Source: Crambe crambe (Eukaryota; Porifera; Demospongiae; Poecilosclerida; Crambeidae). Taken from it: 64,000 nt of DNA. The stretch is from contig OZ004596.1 of assembly GCA_963924555.1 (NCBI GenBank), positions 5,714,139-5,778,138 on the forward strand, given 5' to 3'. The notes under the pieces are model-generated. The model did no database searches. It was not told the origin of the DNA and saw only the letters and a list, made by a program, of their open reading frames with translations. Positions 47,985 through 59,224 of this stretch are shown piece after piece; the stretch's first letter is position 1, and every line of letters starts with the position of its first letter. Both the position numbers and the translations under genes were made by a program.

Positions 47985-50477
47985 TTATATATAGCGTTTT
48001 ATGAGAGTGAAAGATGCAACCAGAATTGCCTGGAAATAAAAAAAGAAGTGATAGCTAATGGTGCAGTAACTTCTTGCAATAATTTTTGTAGCTATAAAAC
48101 TGCTGTAACTATGCAACCACCAAAGCAATATTCATAATTATTTACCTCTGCCAAAAAGATCTCAGCAAGGATGAGAGAGAAGAGGTTGAAGGACATGAAA
48201 GTATTCAGCGCCCCTGCCAAAATGGAGCCAAAAACTCGTCTGTGAGGGAAAAGTATGAAACATAATAGCCACATGCAGACTTGTGTTCACTAGCTAGCTA
48301 GCTAGCTACCCCAAGTTGACAGCAGAAGAGATGATTCCAGATACATATGATTTGAGTATAACTTCATCATCTGTTGTTTTGGCATGCTTCCTGTAAAAGT
48401 ATGATGGAATCTAGCTACCAAACTACATATATAGTTTTGAGACCTTACATAGCCTCTATATATGAGCCTCGATAAGCAGGAAGTATAGCAACAGCACCTC
48501 CAGCTCCAGAAAGTACTGAAAACACTCCCACATACCAAAGTGACCTAAATAAGCCACTTTTATGAGCAGTAAGAACCCCAGATACATGTGGTGACATACT
48601 GATATCCTGTGAAGTAGGGAGTTGCCAGTGTTATGAACCCAGCAGTAATGAGTAATACTCCAATGAAGCAGAAGAGCATTATACATTTATCCTATTAGTG
48701 GAACAATGTTGAGGTAAACATGTATAACCAGTTTCATAACTAGTCATAGAGAGCATGATTATAGAGAAATATCTACCATCTTATCCACAAGATACCCAAG
48801 AATAGGAGCAACCATCATGTAAATTGCATTTTGAGCAAATCCAAGAGCACCAATTTGAATTGAAGTTAAATGAAACTAGAATATAAATGTATAACTTTAA
48901 AAACTTAAAAGCACATAATATGTGAACACATCAAGTAGAAATCAGGATTAAATCACATTTTAAAGTTTTGAGTAATTGATTCTTGAGTAATTGATTCTTG
49001 AAGTTTGCACTTCAAGAATTAATTACTCAAAAACTTTAAAATATGATTTTTACTTGATGTGTTCAAGTCTCGTGAGCCAGACTGGCTCGCAAGACAACAT
49101 CTAACTCACATTATCAATGAGGTAAAGTTGCATCAAAACAGCTGGACCAGTACTACTTGCTAATCCCGAAATAATAACAAAAACTGGAATTTTATAATAA
49201 TATAGTTACAGCACTATAGCTATACCTAGCTACATTAATTACTTACTCAGTAAAATAAAGAAGGGATCAGTCAATGCCTTGAAGAGGACCTTCCTCGAAG
49301 AAGGAAGCTTCTCTTCAACAATATCTGCACGCATGTGATTCAGATTGAATGACATCATGCAATTAACTCTCAATATGCAGTGATATTAGGAACATACCAA
49401 CTTTTCTTAGGAGTAAAAAAAAAGGTATGGTCATCACTAGCAGAGGTATTGCAGTCACAACGAATGGGAGTTGGAAGCCTCCAATCTATATTATGTATAA
49501 AGTCTCCCTCTTAACTATTATAGTTAGCACATAAATACTTGATATAAGGTTCCTCCTAAGAGTAACCCTAGGGCTAGTCCAACTCCCACTGAAAATTCAT
49601 TTACTCCCTACGAAAAAGAAGAAGAAGAAGATGGCAGTTGTTATGATAACTTTAACTATTACCATTAGAAGCCCCACATGTTTGAAGAAAAGACTTGTAA
49701 TCAGGACAAAGCCTTGTGTAAGTAGAATAGCCTCGCCAGCTCCTTCAACTATTCGCAGTATGGAACATGTAGTAATGAAGAGCCACCTTTCTGGAATCAA
49801 GACTACAAATCTATGAAGGATTTAGAATAAGTGTGAATATATCACATTCAGGTGAGAGTATGCAGCTACCCTGTTAAGATGTTGCATCCTCCTATCAACA
49901 GTCCTGATGCTGCCATCAAATACTTTATGCGAACCCACTTCATCTATATGTAAGCAAGTGAAACAATACAATAATAGCTATAGTTATGTAGCTGCTCATG
50001 TTGCTCTAACAATGTGACTTACTATATAGGCAAATATGGGAGACATGATTACAACAGTCAAGGGAGAAAGAGCTTGAATAAGACCAATGACGAATGGAGT
50101 TGCTCCCTTTCTTTTTGCCTGTGTATAGGAGATGATAATGTAATAGTGTAATAACTAGCTAGGTAGGTACATACCTCATAAGCAAAGAAATTAAGAAAAA
50201 AAGAGTAAGCTGTCATTGTCATTAGTATACACAAAAAGGAGGTCCCAATGATTGCTCCATTTCTCCATTTGTGGCTGTCTTGAGGATGAAGAATGGAATT
50301 CAACTCCCCAGTATTAAATTTTGGAGATTCGATGTCTGGTGAAGAAAGTTTCATCAGCCCATTTAATGAAGATAACTCTATTTCTTGGAGTACATTTTGA
50401 TCTTCTTTCTCGCTCGGGCTGATTCCTAACTTATTTTTGATTCTTCTCACAACAGATCTCAAACTTGATCCCCCCAT
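47985..50477 (-). CDS. MFS transporter, SLC18B1-like (cluster copy 1)
   Basis: Fourteen exons: 50477-50175, 50118-50023, 49943-49870, 49810-49663, 49607-49539, 49485-49398, 49324-49247, 49183-49110, 48875-48777, 48691-48600, 48544-48449, 48390-48310, 48239-48146, 48029-47985; about 478 aa. An N-terminal cytosolic ~75 residues (basic VVRRIKNKLG, then Ser/Glu-rich) precede twelve hydrophobic segments. SLC18-type signatures: AKRKGATPFVIGLIQALSP at TM2, RWLFITTCSILRIVEGAGEA at TM4, VGVGLALGLLLGGTLYQ at TM5, FHLTSIQIGALGF and GYLVDK between TM7-8. The family moves polyamines or amines in exchange for protons; the substrate here is unknown. It is nearly identical in exon structure to copy 2, and intron 8 carries an extra inverted-repeat element. 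Confidence 0.88.
48924..49074. mobile_element. 151-bp palindromic element (MITE) in intron 8 of MFS copy 1
   Basis: Starts GAACACATCAAGTAGAAATC and ends with its near-complement ACTTGATGTGTTC. The arms pair over about 65 bp (AAAGTTTTTGAGTAATTAATT-type core), and one arm has an internal duplication of GAGTAATTGATTCTT. The corresponding intron of copy 2 (about 51980-52030) has the flanking bases but no element. Confidence 0.8.
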
Positions 50478-50831
50478 CTTGTGCACAGTTGGGCTAGAAC
50501 TAGGACTAGAGTGCCTATATACACAGCGTATGGAACCTCTTGGCCTAAGTATGGGTGTAGCTAGTCCTTTGTTTTCTATTCATGCATGTTGGGTACCTGC
50601 ATTCTCATTAGCTATCTGAATAGCTAGCTAGCTACAGGTAGCTATTATATGCATTTAATAATGAGTGATATCAATGCAAATCTGAATTAGGTAGCTACAT
50701 ATCAATAATTACTTTTTTAAAATTTAATTTTAAAAGAAGTAATAATGTAATGATATCATCTGCTGTTGTTATTGTTATATATATATAGTTATTGTTGTTG
50801 TTGTTGCTGTTGTTGTTGTTGTTGCTACCTA
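50478..50831. other. Spacer between MFS copies 1 and 2
   Basis: Upstream region of copy 1 and 3' region of copy 2. It contains AGCTAGCTAGCT repeats (about 50621-50635), a palindromic TTTTAAAATTTAATTTTAAAA stretch (about 50714-50734) and a (TTG)n/(TGT)n microsatellite at about 50783-50825. No gene recognised. Confidence 0.55.
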
Positions 50832-53379
50832 TTATGTGTAGTGTCTTATGAGAGTAAAAGCTGCAACCAGAATTGCCTGAAAGTTAAAAGTGATAATCAG
50901 TGCAGTAACTTCTTTGCAATAACTTTTATGGCTAACCAAGGAATAAGCTAGCTACCATTAGGGCAACTGTATGGGGCAAGTAAAATTTTCAAACTGTTTA
51001 GTTCAATTAATTTGAGTATCCAGACTATGACTGAAGAGAGGTTAAGTGGTCTAGCCCTCCTGTATGTTCACAGGGACATGAACCTCAAAAGACGTTTTCC
51101 TAAATAAAAAGGGCATTGTACTGTAGCTAGCTGTGCAGCCCCACATCCTAGCTACTCCTCTGATACTAACTACTAGAATTTTTGACCTGTGTTATACCCT
51201 TTTAAAACAAGGTCTACCAACCACCAAAGGAATGTCCACAATGTTTACCTCTGCCAAGAAAAACTCAGCGAAGATGAGAGAGAAGACGTTGAAGGACATG
51301 AAATTATTCAGCACCCCTGCCAAAATGGAGCCGAAAACTCGTCTGTGAGGAGAAAATGATAGCCACATGCAGACTTGTGTTCACTATAGCTATAGCTACC
51401 CCAAGTTGACAGCAGAAGAGATGATTCCAGATACATATGATTTGAGTATAACTTCATCATCCTTTGTTTTGGCGTGCTTCCTGTAAAAGTATGATGGGAA
51501 TCAAGCTAGCTATATATAGTTTTGAGACCTTACATAGCCTCTATATATGAGCCTCGATAAGCAGGAATTATAGCAACAGCACCACCAGCTCCAGTGAGTA
51601 CTGAAAACACTCCCACATACCAAAGTGACCTTAAAAAAGAGGTGATGAATAAGCCACTTTGTGAGTCAGTAAGAAGATTCTCTAATGGAAGATGCTTCAG
51701 CTACTGGACATGTGGTCACATACTGATATCCTGTGAAGTAGGGAATTGCCAGCATTATGAACCCAGCAGTCAGGAGTAAGATTCCAATAAAGCAGAAGAG
51801 CATTATACATTTATCCTATTGGTGGAACGATGTTGAGGTAAGTTTCAAAACTAGTCATATAGAGGGCATGGTTAGCTACCATCTTATCCACGAGATACCC
51901 AAAAATAGGAGCAACCATCATGTAAATTGCAGTTTGAAAAAATATAAGAGCACCAATTTGAATTGAAGTTAAATGAAACTAGAATACAAACAAACAAAAA
52001 ATTTAAAAGCACATTTACGACATCTAACTCACATTATCAATGAGGTAAAGTTGTATCAAAACAACTGGAGCAGTACTACTTACTATTCCCAAAATAATAA
52101 CGAAAACTGGAATTTTATAATAATATAGTTACAGCACTATATAGCTATACCTAGCTACATTAATTACTTACTCAGTAAAATAAAGAAGGGATTAGTCAAT
52201 GCCTTGAAGAGGACCTTCCTCGAAGAAGGAAGCTTCTCTTCAACAATATCTGCACGTGATTCAGATTGAATGACATCATGCTATTAACTCTCAATATGCA
52301 GTGATATCAGGAACATACCAACTTTTCTTAGGAGTAAAAAAAAAGGTATGGTCATCACTAGCAGAGGTATTGCAGTCACAACGAATGGGAGTTGGAAGCC
52401 TCCAATCTATATTATGCATAAAGTCTAATGTTCTTTCCCTCTTAACTATATAGTTAGCACATAAATACTTGATATAAGATTCCTCCTAAAAGTGACCCTA
52501 GGGCTAGTCCAACTGCCACTGAAAATTCATTTACTCCCTACAAAAAATAAAGATGGCAGCTGTTATAACAACTAGATCAGTACAACTATTACCATTAGAA
52601 ACCCCACATGTTTGAAGAAAAGACTTGTAATCAGGACAAAACCTTGTGTAATTAGAATAGCCTCGCCAGCTCCTTCAACTATTCGCAGTATGGAACATGT
52701 AGTAATGAAGAGCCACCTTTCTGGAATCAAGACTACAAATCTATGAAAGATTTAGAATAAGTATGTGTGATGCTGATATCACATTAGGTGAGAGCATGCA
52801 CCTACATACCCTGTTAAGATGTTGCCTCCTCCTATCAATAGTCCTGATGCTGCCATCAAATACTTAATGTGAACCCACTTTAGCTATACAGAAAATATCA
52901 TCCAAGTGAAACATGACTATACTGTGCTCATGCTGCTCTACTTACTATATAGGCAAATATAGGAGACATGATTACAACAGTCAAGGGAGAAAGAGCTTGA
53001 ATAAGACCAATGATGAATGGAGTTGCTCCCTTCCTTCTGGCCTGGTACAACAAACATTTGTGTAATAATTGTCCTCATGAATTAGAAATTCCTCAAGTGG
53101 TCAGGTTTTTAGTTTAGGTACCTCATCTGCAAAGAAACTGAGAAAAAAAGAATAAGCTGCCATCGCCATTAGTAAACAGAAGAAGGAGTTCCCAATGATC
53201 GCTGTATTCCTCCATTTGTGACTATTTTGAGGGGAAGACGACTCCTGTATACTTGGCTGAGGTGGCTGAGGTGTGGCATGAGGTGAAGATGATTGTAGCT
53301 CTTGCAGTGGCACTTTATCTTCTTTCTCGCTTAAGCTATCTTCTAACCTCTTCCTCGTTTTAAGATTTGTTTTTCCCAT
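50832..53379 (-). CDS. MFS transporter, SLC18B1-like (cluster copy 2)
   Basis: Same exon layout and phases as copy 1, from the ATG at 53379 (first exon 53379-53122) to the stop at 50832; roughly 460 aa. The N-terminal tail is shorter and different (MGKTNLKTRKRLEDSLSEKE, Ser/Pro-rich), whereas the membrane part is very close to copy 1: AYSFFLSFFADEV, RWLFITTCSILRIVEGAGEA, FHLTSIQIGALIFFQ, and the end ILVAAFTLIRHYT. Introns also align almost base for base with copy 1, so this is a recent tandem duplication. All splice sites I checked are intact, although the acceptor of the LWYVGVF exon is AAG rather than TAG. Its start is 228 bp from that of the aspartic-protease-like gene on the other strand. 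Confidence 0.87.
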
Positions 53380-53607
53380 TGTGCTGTAGCTAGCTCAGCC
53401 AGCTATTTACAGCCTTAAATATCTTATAATCTTACTACCTAAGACATGAGGAACTTATAGAGATATTTCCTCAAAGACAAGAGACATGTCGTTGATTTGA
53501 TTCTTGCGCATGCGTTATACTATTCTGCGCATGCGTAATCATTGTTGTTTGTTATATAGCACTAGCAATAATCTTTCTGAGCAGTTTTAGAGTTTTAAGA
53601 CTTCCAG
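53380..53607. promoter_or_regulatory. Divergent promoter MFS copy 2 / protease-like gene with paired NRF1-type sites
   Basis: 228 bp between starts, with two identical palindromic TGCGCATGCG strings at 53505-53514 and 53526-53535, 21 bp apart centre to centre (two helical turns). The core matches the NRF1 recognition pattern. Confidence 0.62.
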
Positions 53608-55542
53608 ATGCAGATTACTACTAGATTACTACTGCTCTTGTCAGCTCTAGTCTCCCTATCCTTGGCTAGAGTTGTGAGGTAAGCTATAAACCTAGACACC
53701 TGAGAGTCTATAAATCATTTTACATCATCGGTGCGGTAGAGTCCAACTTCATCAGTTCCCATCCAAGGACTCCATCCAAAATTATGCACTGGCCAATAGT
53801 GGGAGAGAGAAGAAATTTACTAACCTAGGCATTACTAATCTTAGGAGTGTGAGTTGATTTAATTCATTAAGGCACTACTAATCCTGGGTTGACCAAGTGC
53901 AGGTAACTGTAATATCATGTAGCCTAGCCTAGGTCACTAACAGGTTAGGATATGAAATATTACAAGGTAGCTAACAGACTAGTGTTATGTTCAAAGGTCC
54001 ACCATTGTGTAATTATAGAAGAATGTCTCTTTGCATTCAGCTCAGGTCGTAAAATACTGTACTTCCTATCACCCTCTTTTGTTTTTACTAATGTTGTTAG
54101 TAACCATGAATCACTCTGGATGCAATCATTCATCTGCATAGTTTAGCACCCTCTTTGTACACAGACTAGCTACCTGACCACTGCCTTTATTGGGTGTTGC
54201 AGATGCGATATTATGGAGTGGTCACCATTGGAACTCCGCCCCAAACTTTCAAGCTTTGTATAAACTCTGGTGGCTCAGAATTCTGGGTGATATCTTCACG
54301 TTGTCAGAATGTCTCTTGTTGTAAGTATGACCTGGTGTCCATGGTGATGTTCTGATAATAATCATTTTTGCAATTTTCAGTTTTCCATAGGAAGTTCAAT
54401 CATGATCTCTCCAGCACATATAAGCCTACAGGTAGAGAATTCATAAAACGATATCCTCATGGCTATAATTTTTCAACAGTCCTGGCTCATGACACTGTTA
54501 CGGTAAGACAAAGTTTCAGATCAGCTATAATAATTATGATTGATACTTCCAGGTAGCTGGCATCACAGTGAAAAATCAGATTTTTGGAGAGGCTGTGAAA
54601 GTAACTGATTCTGTTCTTATCAATGATGAAATGGATGGGATTTTGGGAATGGGAGGAAGTCCTTCTGTGTTCACTTCTGTCTTCTTTAACATGATATCTC
54701 AAGGACTGATCTCAAAACCAATCTTTAGCTACTACTTAAGCAGGCATGTATATAATTTTATGTATGACCCTTTTGTTGTGTGGACAGTGATCTTCAGTTA
54801 CGATCATAATCATGTGATGCATTTTGTTTTTCAGTAAGAAAAATACAGATGGTTCATTTGGAGGAGAGGTCTTACTTGGGGGGTCTGACCCCAAGCTTTA
54901 CCATGGTTCACTCAATTATATCAGTTTATGGAGGGAGAACTTTTGGATTATTCCTGTGCACAGGTGGGTCTGTACATCCTTGGTATATTGGACTACCTAG
55001 CTAATAAAATGGCTACAACCCTTCTTGTACTTCCAGTATCACAATGGAGGACACCAGATACTGCAGAGGTGGCTGCCGGGCACTGGTGGATACGGGCAAT
55101 ACTGACATCAGTGGTCCTGTGGATGAAATAAAGCAGATAAATGAACAACTGGGAGCCATTCTCTCAGGAAACATGGCATGTGACTCCAAAATTAACTTGG
55201 TCCCTTTTAGATTCTATTGTTATTGGTCATAGTATGTGGTTCCCTGCGACTCTGTATCAGTGCTACCTACTATCACCTTCACTATGGGTGGTCATCACTT
55301 CCTCCTCACTGCAAAGGACTACATTATGAAGGTAGCTAGCTATGGCTAACTAAACATACAGCTGTAATTTTAATTCTTTCCTTTCTTTGCAGCAAACTGA
55401 TTCCAAAGGAGAGATGGTGTGTGTATCTGGTTTTCAACCATGGGAAAGGAATATGTGGATCCTTGGTCACTCCTTTCTTGGTGCCTACTATGCAGAGTTT
55501 GATGCAGGGAACAAGCGTGTTGGTTTTGCCCCTTCAAAATAG
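53608..55542 (+). CDS. Pepsin/cathepsin D-like protein lacking the first catalytic aspartate
   Basis: Nine exons: 53608-53678, 53740-53848, 54203-54320, 54381-54502, 54553-54743, 54835-54963, 55037-55175, 55233-55331, 55393-55542; about 375 aa. Signal peptide MQITTRLLLLLSALVSLSLA, a propeptide-like VQLHQFPSKDSIQNYA, then the A1 fold: YYGVVTIGTPPQTFKL, GILGMGGSPSVFTSVFFNMI, GGEVLLGGSDPKLYHGSLNY, PCDSVSVLPTITFTMGGHHF, and WILGHSFLGAYYAEFDAGNK. The second active site is present (ALVDTGNTDISGP). The first, normally FDTGSSNLW, reads CINSGGSEFW: Asn (codon 54263-54265) replaces Asp and the Thr is Ser. The flap Tyr-Gly-Ser-Gly is YPHGYNFS. With one catalytic Asp gone it should not cleave peptides, so a binding or chaperone role is inferred. 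Two introns need GC donors (GCATGT). Confidence 0.87.
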
Positions 55543-55669
55543 TGTATAACTGTATTAGTTTGATTAACAATTATTGCAAAATAACAACAACAACAACAAC
55601 AATATGATGTTATGAAGATGAAATGGTGGTCCATGCACAAATGTTAGTTGGTATCTTTCCCCTGAGGCT

Positions 55670-58012
55670 TTATATACACCAATTCAAGACACTGAGAGCC
55701 ACTACCACTACAATCTGTGGGAATAGGAAAAGGATTTTTGCAACAAGAGTAGTGATTTTAGCTAACCTCTGCCAGAAGAATTTCAGCAAATACAAAGGAG
55801 GAGAGGGAGAAGGGTAGGAAGTTATTGAGGAGGCCTCCTGTGAAAGATCCTAAAAAATCACTAGAATGGAGGGGGAGAGGGGGAGGGGGGAGGGGGTGAT
55901 GAATGAATGAAAAGAAGAAGTTGGGTGCATTTTACCCAAATGTAATAGATGAATTGATTACACCAGCCACAAAGGAAAGAATTGAATTCCTCTCGTCATC
56001 ATTCTTGGCATATTTTCTGTGGAGATTTTTAAACACATAATAGCTACTAGCTAGCTATAATGATAGGAATGCCTTACTGAGCTGTCTTGAACATACTGTT
56101 ATATACAGGAATGATACTACAAGAAGTGCCCATTCCAATTAATGCAAATGTAACGATAATGTACCACCAGGTCTTCCTGTCATCAAAAGTTCAAGGATGA
56201 TCACTACATACATCACAACTTAAGAGCTAGCTACACATACGGAGGTCCTGTGAAGAAGAGAACTCCCTGCATAGAATAGCCCAAAAAAGACAGTGATAAT
56301 CCGGCTATGCTGAACAACCTCAAATGTCCCTATATTGGATGAGATAACTTTTAAAGTAATATAGGAGTTGATTAACTTTACCAGTTTTTCTGTGAGAGGA
56401 CCAACAATGAGGGCAGTCATGAAGTATGCAAAGGCCAATGGAGATGCCACCAAGCCAATTTGTACAGGACTTAAGTGGAACTATAATTATGAAAGGACAT
56501 GAAATATCTAGCTGTGAGGTGCAAAAACTATTTAGAAAAACTTACAGAATCGATGAGGTAGATTTGCAGGTTAGGAACGATGAAACTTGTGCATGCTACT
56601 CCTAAGATATCAATTGTCACTGCAGAAAGTAATAATAATCAACTCCAGAACTCTGTAATTAACCCTGTAACTCACTTAGTAATATGAAGATTGGATCAGT
56701 CACAACCTTCAGGATCAGACTCAATGATAGGTTCTTCATCTTTCTCTGGATTTCTGCATTTGTTATATAAAGGACTATTAGCATGCTGACCTTGATTAAA
56801 GGGACTTACCCACTCTCCTCAACAGGAAGGAACACAATATGGCCATGGCTAGCAAAGTTAGTCCAACAGCAATGAAAGGGAGTTGAAAACCTCCAAGCTA
56901 CAGAAAGTGCATTGTGTATAGTAACTAAGCTTATCATACATCACCGATACACTATTAGCTACATACACCAACTATTATAGCTACCTCATATAGAACTCCT
57001 CCAAAAGAAAACCCAATGGCAAATCCAATTCCAGTGCACAATTCAAGCATTCCCTGCGAAATAAATAAGGTAGCTAGCCATATCCATGTATCTAACCATC
57101 CATGTGAAAAGGTATGTACCCTACCATGACAATTCCGACAGAGTCCTGGAAGATGTTGGGAATAAGGGTAAAGATGCTGGTGTAGAATAAGGCCGAACCC
57201 ATTCCTTCTACAACTCGTGCCAAAAAAGCTGAAAAGATGGAGAGCCAGCTGATGGGAATTAACAGCACCAATCTATAGGGGGAAGTGTTAGCTATGCATG
57301 TAAAGTATGCAGGCAGTCATGTGACTGTAGATCTTACCCCATCAGTATGAGTGCACATCCAAGACACACTAAGCCTACAATGATCAGTACTTTAAATCCA
57401 GTGATGTAGATCTATTGATAATCGATTGATCATAACATTGAATGATCGAAGTTGACCTCAGTCAAAATAATTAGCTATGCAGGGACCAGCTCATGCATCC
57501 AAAATTTTGTGGTATCACTACATATATACATGTGTTGTTCTTTGGAACTTACTAATCGGCCTATCACTGGGGACATGAATACGACAATGAAGGGTCCCGT
57601 AGCCACAATGGCACCAGTAGTGAAAGGACTGGCTCCTTTTCTTCTAGCCTGCAATGAACAAAGTATTATTATAACCATGGATATACACATGCACAGCTAT
57701 TACTTCATTTGGAAGGAGGGTGCCAAGGAAACCATAGGCTGTGCAAATCATCAGAGAAGTCAACAATACCAGTACCATAGTTGCTCTGTCTCTCCATTTA
57801 TTGCTGTTTTGAGGGAGAGAAGGAGAAGAATCTAACTCCTTGGCTGTCAGTGGTTCAGACTCTGGAGAAGACGGCAATGGTTCCTTTACCATATCGGATG
57901 AAGTTGGTATTTGTTCTTTCAACAGAATTTGATCTCCATTCTCATCTGAGTTGCCTCTTCCCAATCTCCTCATGAATATTTTAATTGCAGACATTATCTT
58001 CAACTCCCTCAT
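55670..58012 (-). CDS. MFS transporter, SLC18B1-like (cluster copy 3)
   Basis: First exon 58012-57704, second 57648-57553. Later exons are recognisable at about 57450-57280, 57240-57060, 56920-56830, 56780-56700, 56640-56220, 56170-56020 and 55860-55815. The last coding exon ends at 55670 with VVVALSVLNWCI. Around 480 aa. Landmarks: MSAIKIFMRRLGRGNSDENG, ARRKGASPFTTGAIVATGPF, SWLSIFSAFLARVVEGMGSA, LELCTGIGFAIGFSFGGVLY, LGGFQLPFIAVGLTLLAMAI, FHLSPVQIGLVASPLAFAYF. It is closer to copies 4 and 5 than to 1 and 2 (same 103-codon first exon as copy 4). Its start faces copy 4 across 1.2 kb. The start at 58012 (MRELKIMSA) could instead be the internal ATG of MSAIK. Confidence 0.82.
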
Positions 58013-59224
58013 CCTGGAACTGTAGAGAAATGACTACTATAAACTTGGAGAGTGTGTTGCTGTAGCTCTGGTTATTCCACCTGTCTAGAGAATACTGAGA
58101 CAGCTACAGCTATTATCAAGACTATAGCCAGCTATGAAAGAAGATGTCCTCAGGAACCCACATTTGATGACACATTGAAAATAACGGTGATAAAGGAAGC
58201 TTCCTTTGGTCTGTATAATGACAACCAACTTATTATCTTTAAAATTGAATTTATATGTACAATGGAGCATCATATTATGTGGCTAATGGGGTCATGCTAT
58301 CTTGTGATGGAAGGCGTAGCTAATGACAGCTGATTTGCCAAGTGTGGATGACCCCCTGGCAGTGGTGCATGTATAGAGCCATCAGAGGTCACATGAGGTC
58401 AAATCGAATAGTCCTTTTTGTCAATGCGGAGTGAATAAAGCTGTGCTGGGAAGTCCTATCAAACTTTGCATTAAGCCAATATCACTGATTCCAATAAAAG
58501 GCCATAATTAAGTACCTGTGGTATCTGATTATCAGTCTTTATCCCTCCATTGAAAACCTCTAACAAATACTAACTGAGAGACTACATTATGGAGGTGGCT
58601 GCTTCCCTGATCTTTGGGTACTTATGGCCACCCTATAATTAGCTATAGCTAGCTATAGATCTGATTTTTCCTTCAGCTGTTGGCTCATTCTTTCCCCAAC
58701 AGTGAATTTTTTGGATCTGTAAGAGGAAGATTACTTGTCTGTTTTTTCACTCTCCGTGCTCGTGTATCCAGAGATCATCATGGCAGATGTACATATCGTT
58801 AACTAACTTACCACGGCCCCTTACAGAGTGTTGCATGCAATAATTCCTCTTCCCTTTATTCTCTCTCTCCTACAGGTGATAGATTAATAGTGGTAGTTCT
58901 TCTCATAGGCCGATAATAATGTGTAACTTCATAACAACTAAAGCTACTCAGAATTATACACATGTGCAGTTAGTCCTAATACAACACTAGATGTATCACT
59001 ACTGGCTGTGTTCAATTATTAGTAGCTACATTATAGAAACCAAAGGAAGTTCCTTTTAGCAGCATTCTTATCAATGCATTATGAAATGAGGCTTCCTCGG
59101 GATATCAGCTTTCATATTATTCTGCATGTGTATGCTCTATCTTCACCTTGCATGCATCTTGTCACATGAGCTAGCTAGCTAGTCCAACAAGAGTTGGTCT
59201 CTTGAGTATTTCTTGAGTTCAGTG
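58013..59224. other. Divergent spacer MFS copy 3 / copy 4
   Basis: 1.2 kb, the longest gap in the window. The only ORFs are short and look random. It contains AGCTATAGCTAGCTATAG-type repeats near 58639-58660. I see no RNA gene, fragment of the MFS family or clear mobile element. It holds the two promoters. Confidence 0.5.

Noticed and set aside
58013..59224. Possible extra gene in the 1.2-kb divergent spacer
   Set aside because: ORFs are short, with no family resemblance and no splice-linked continuation.
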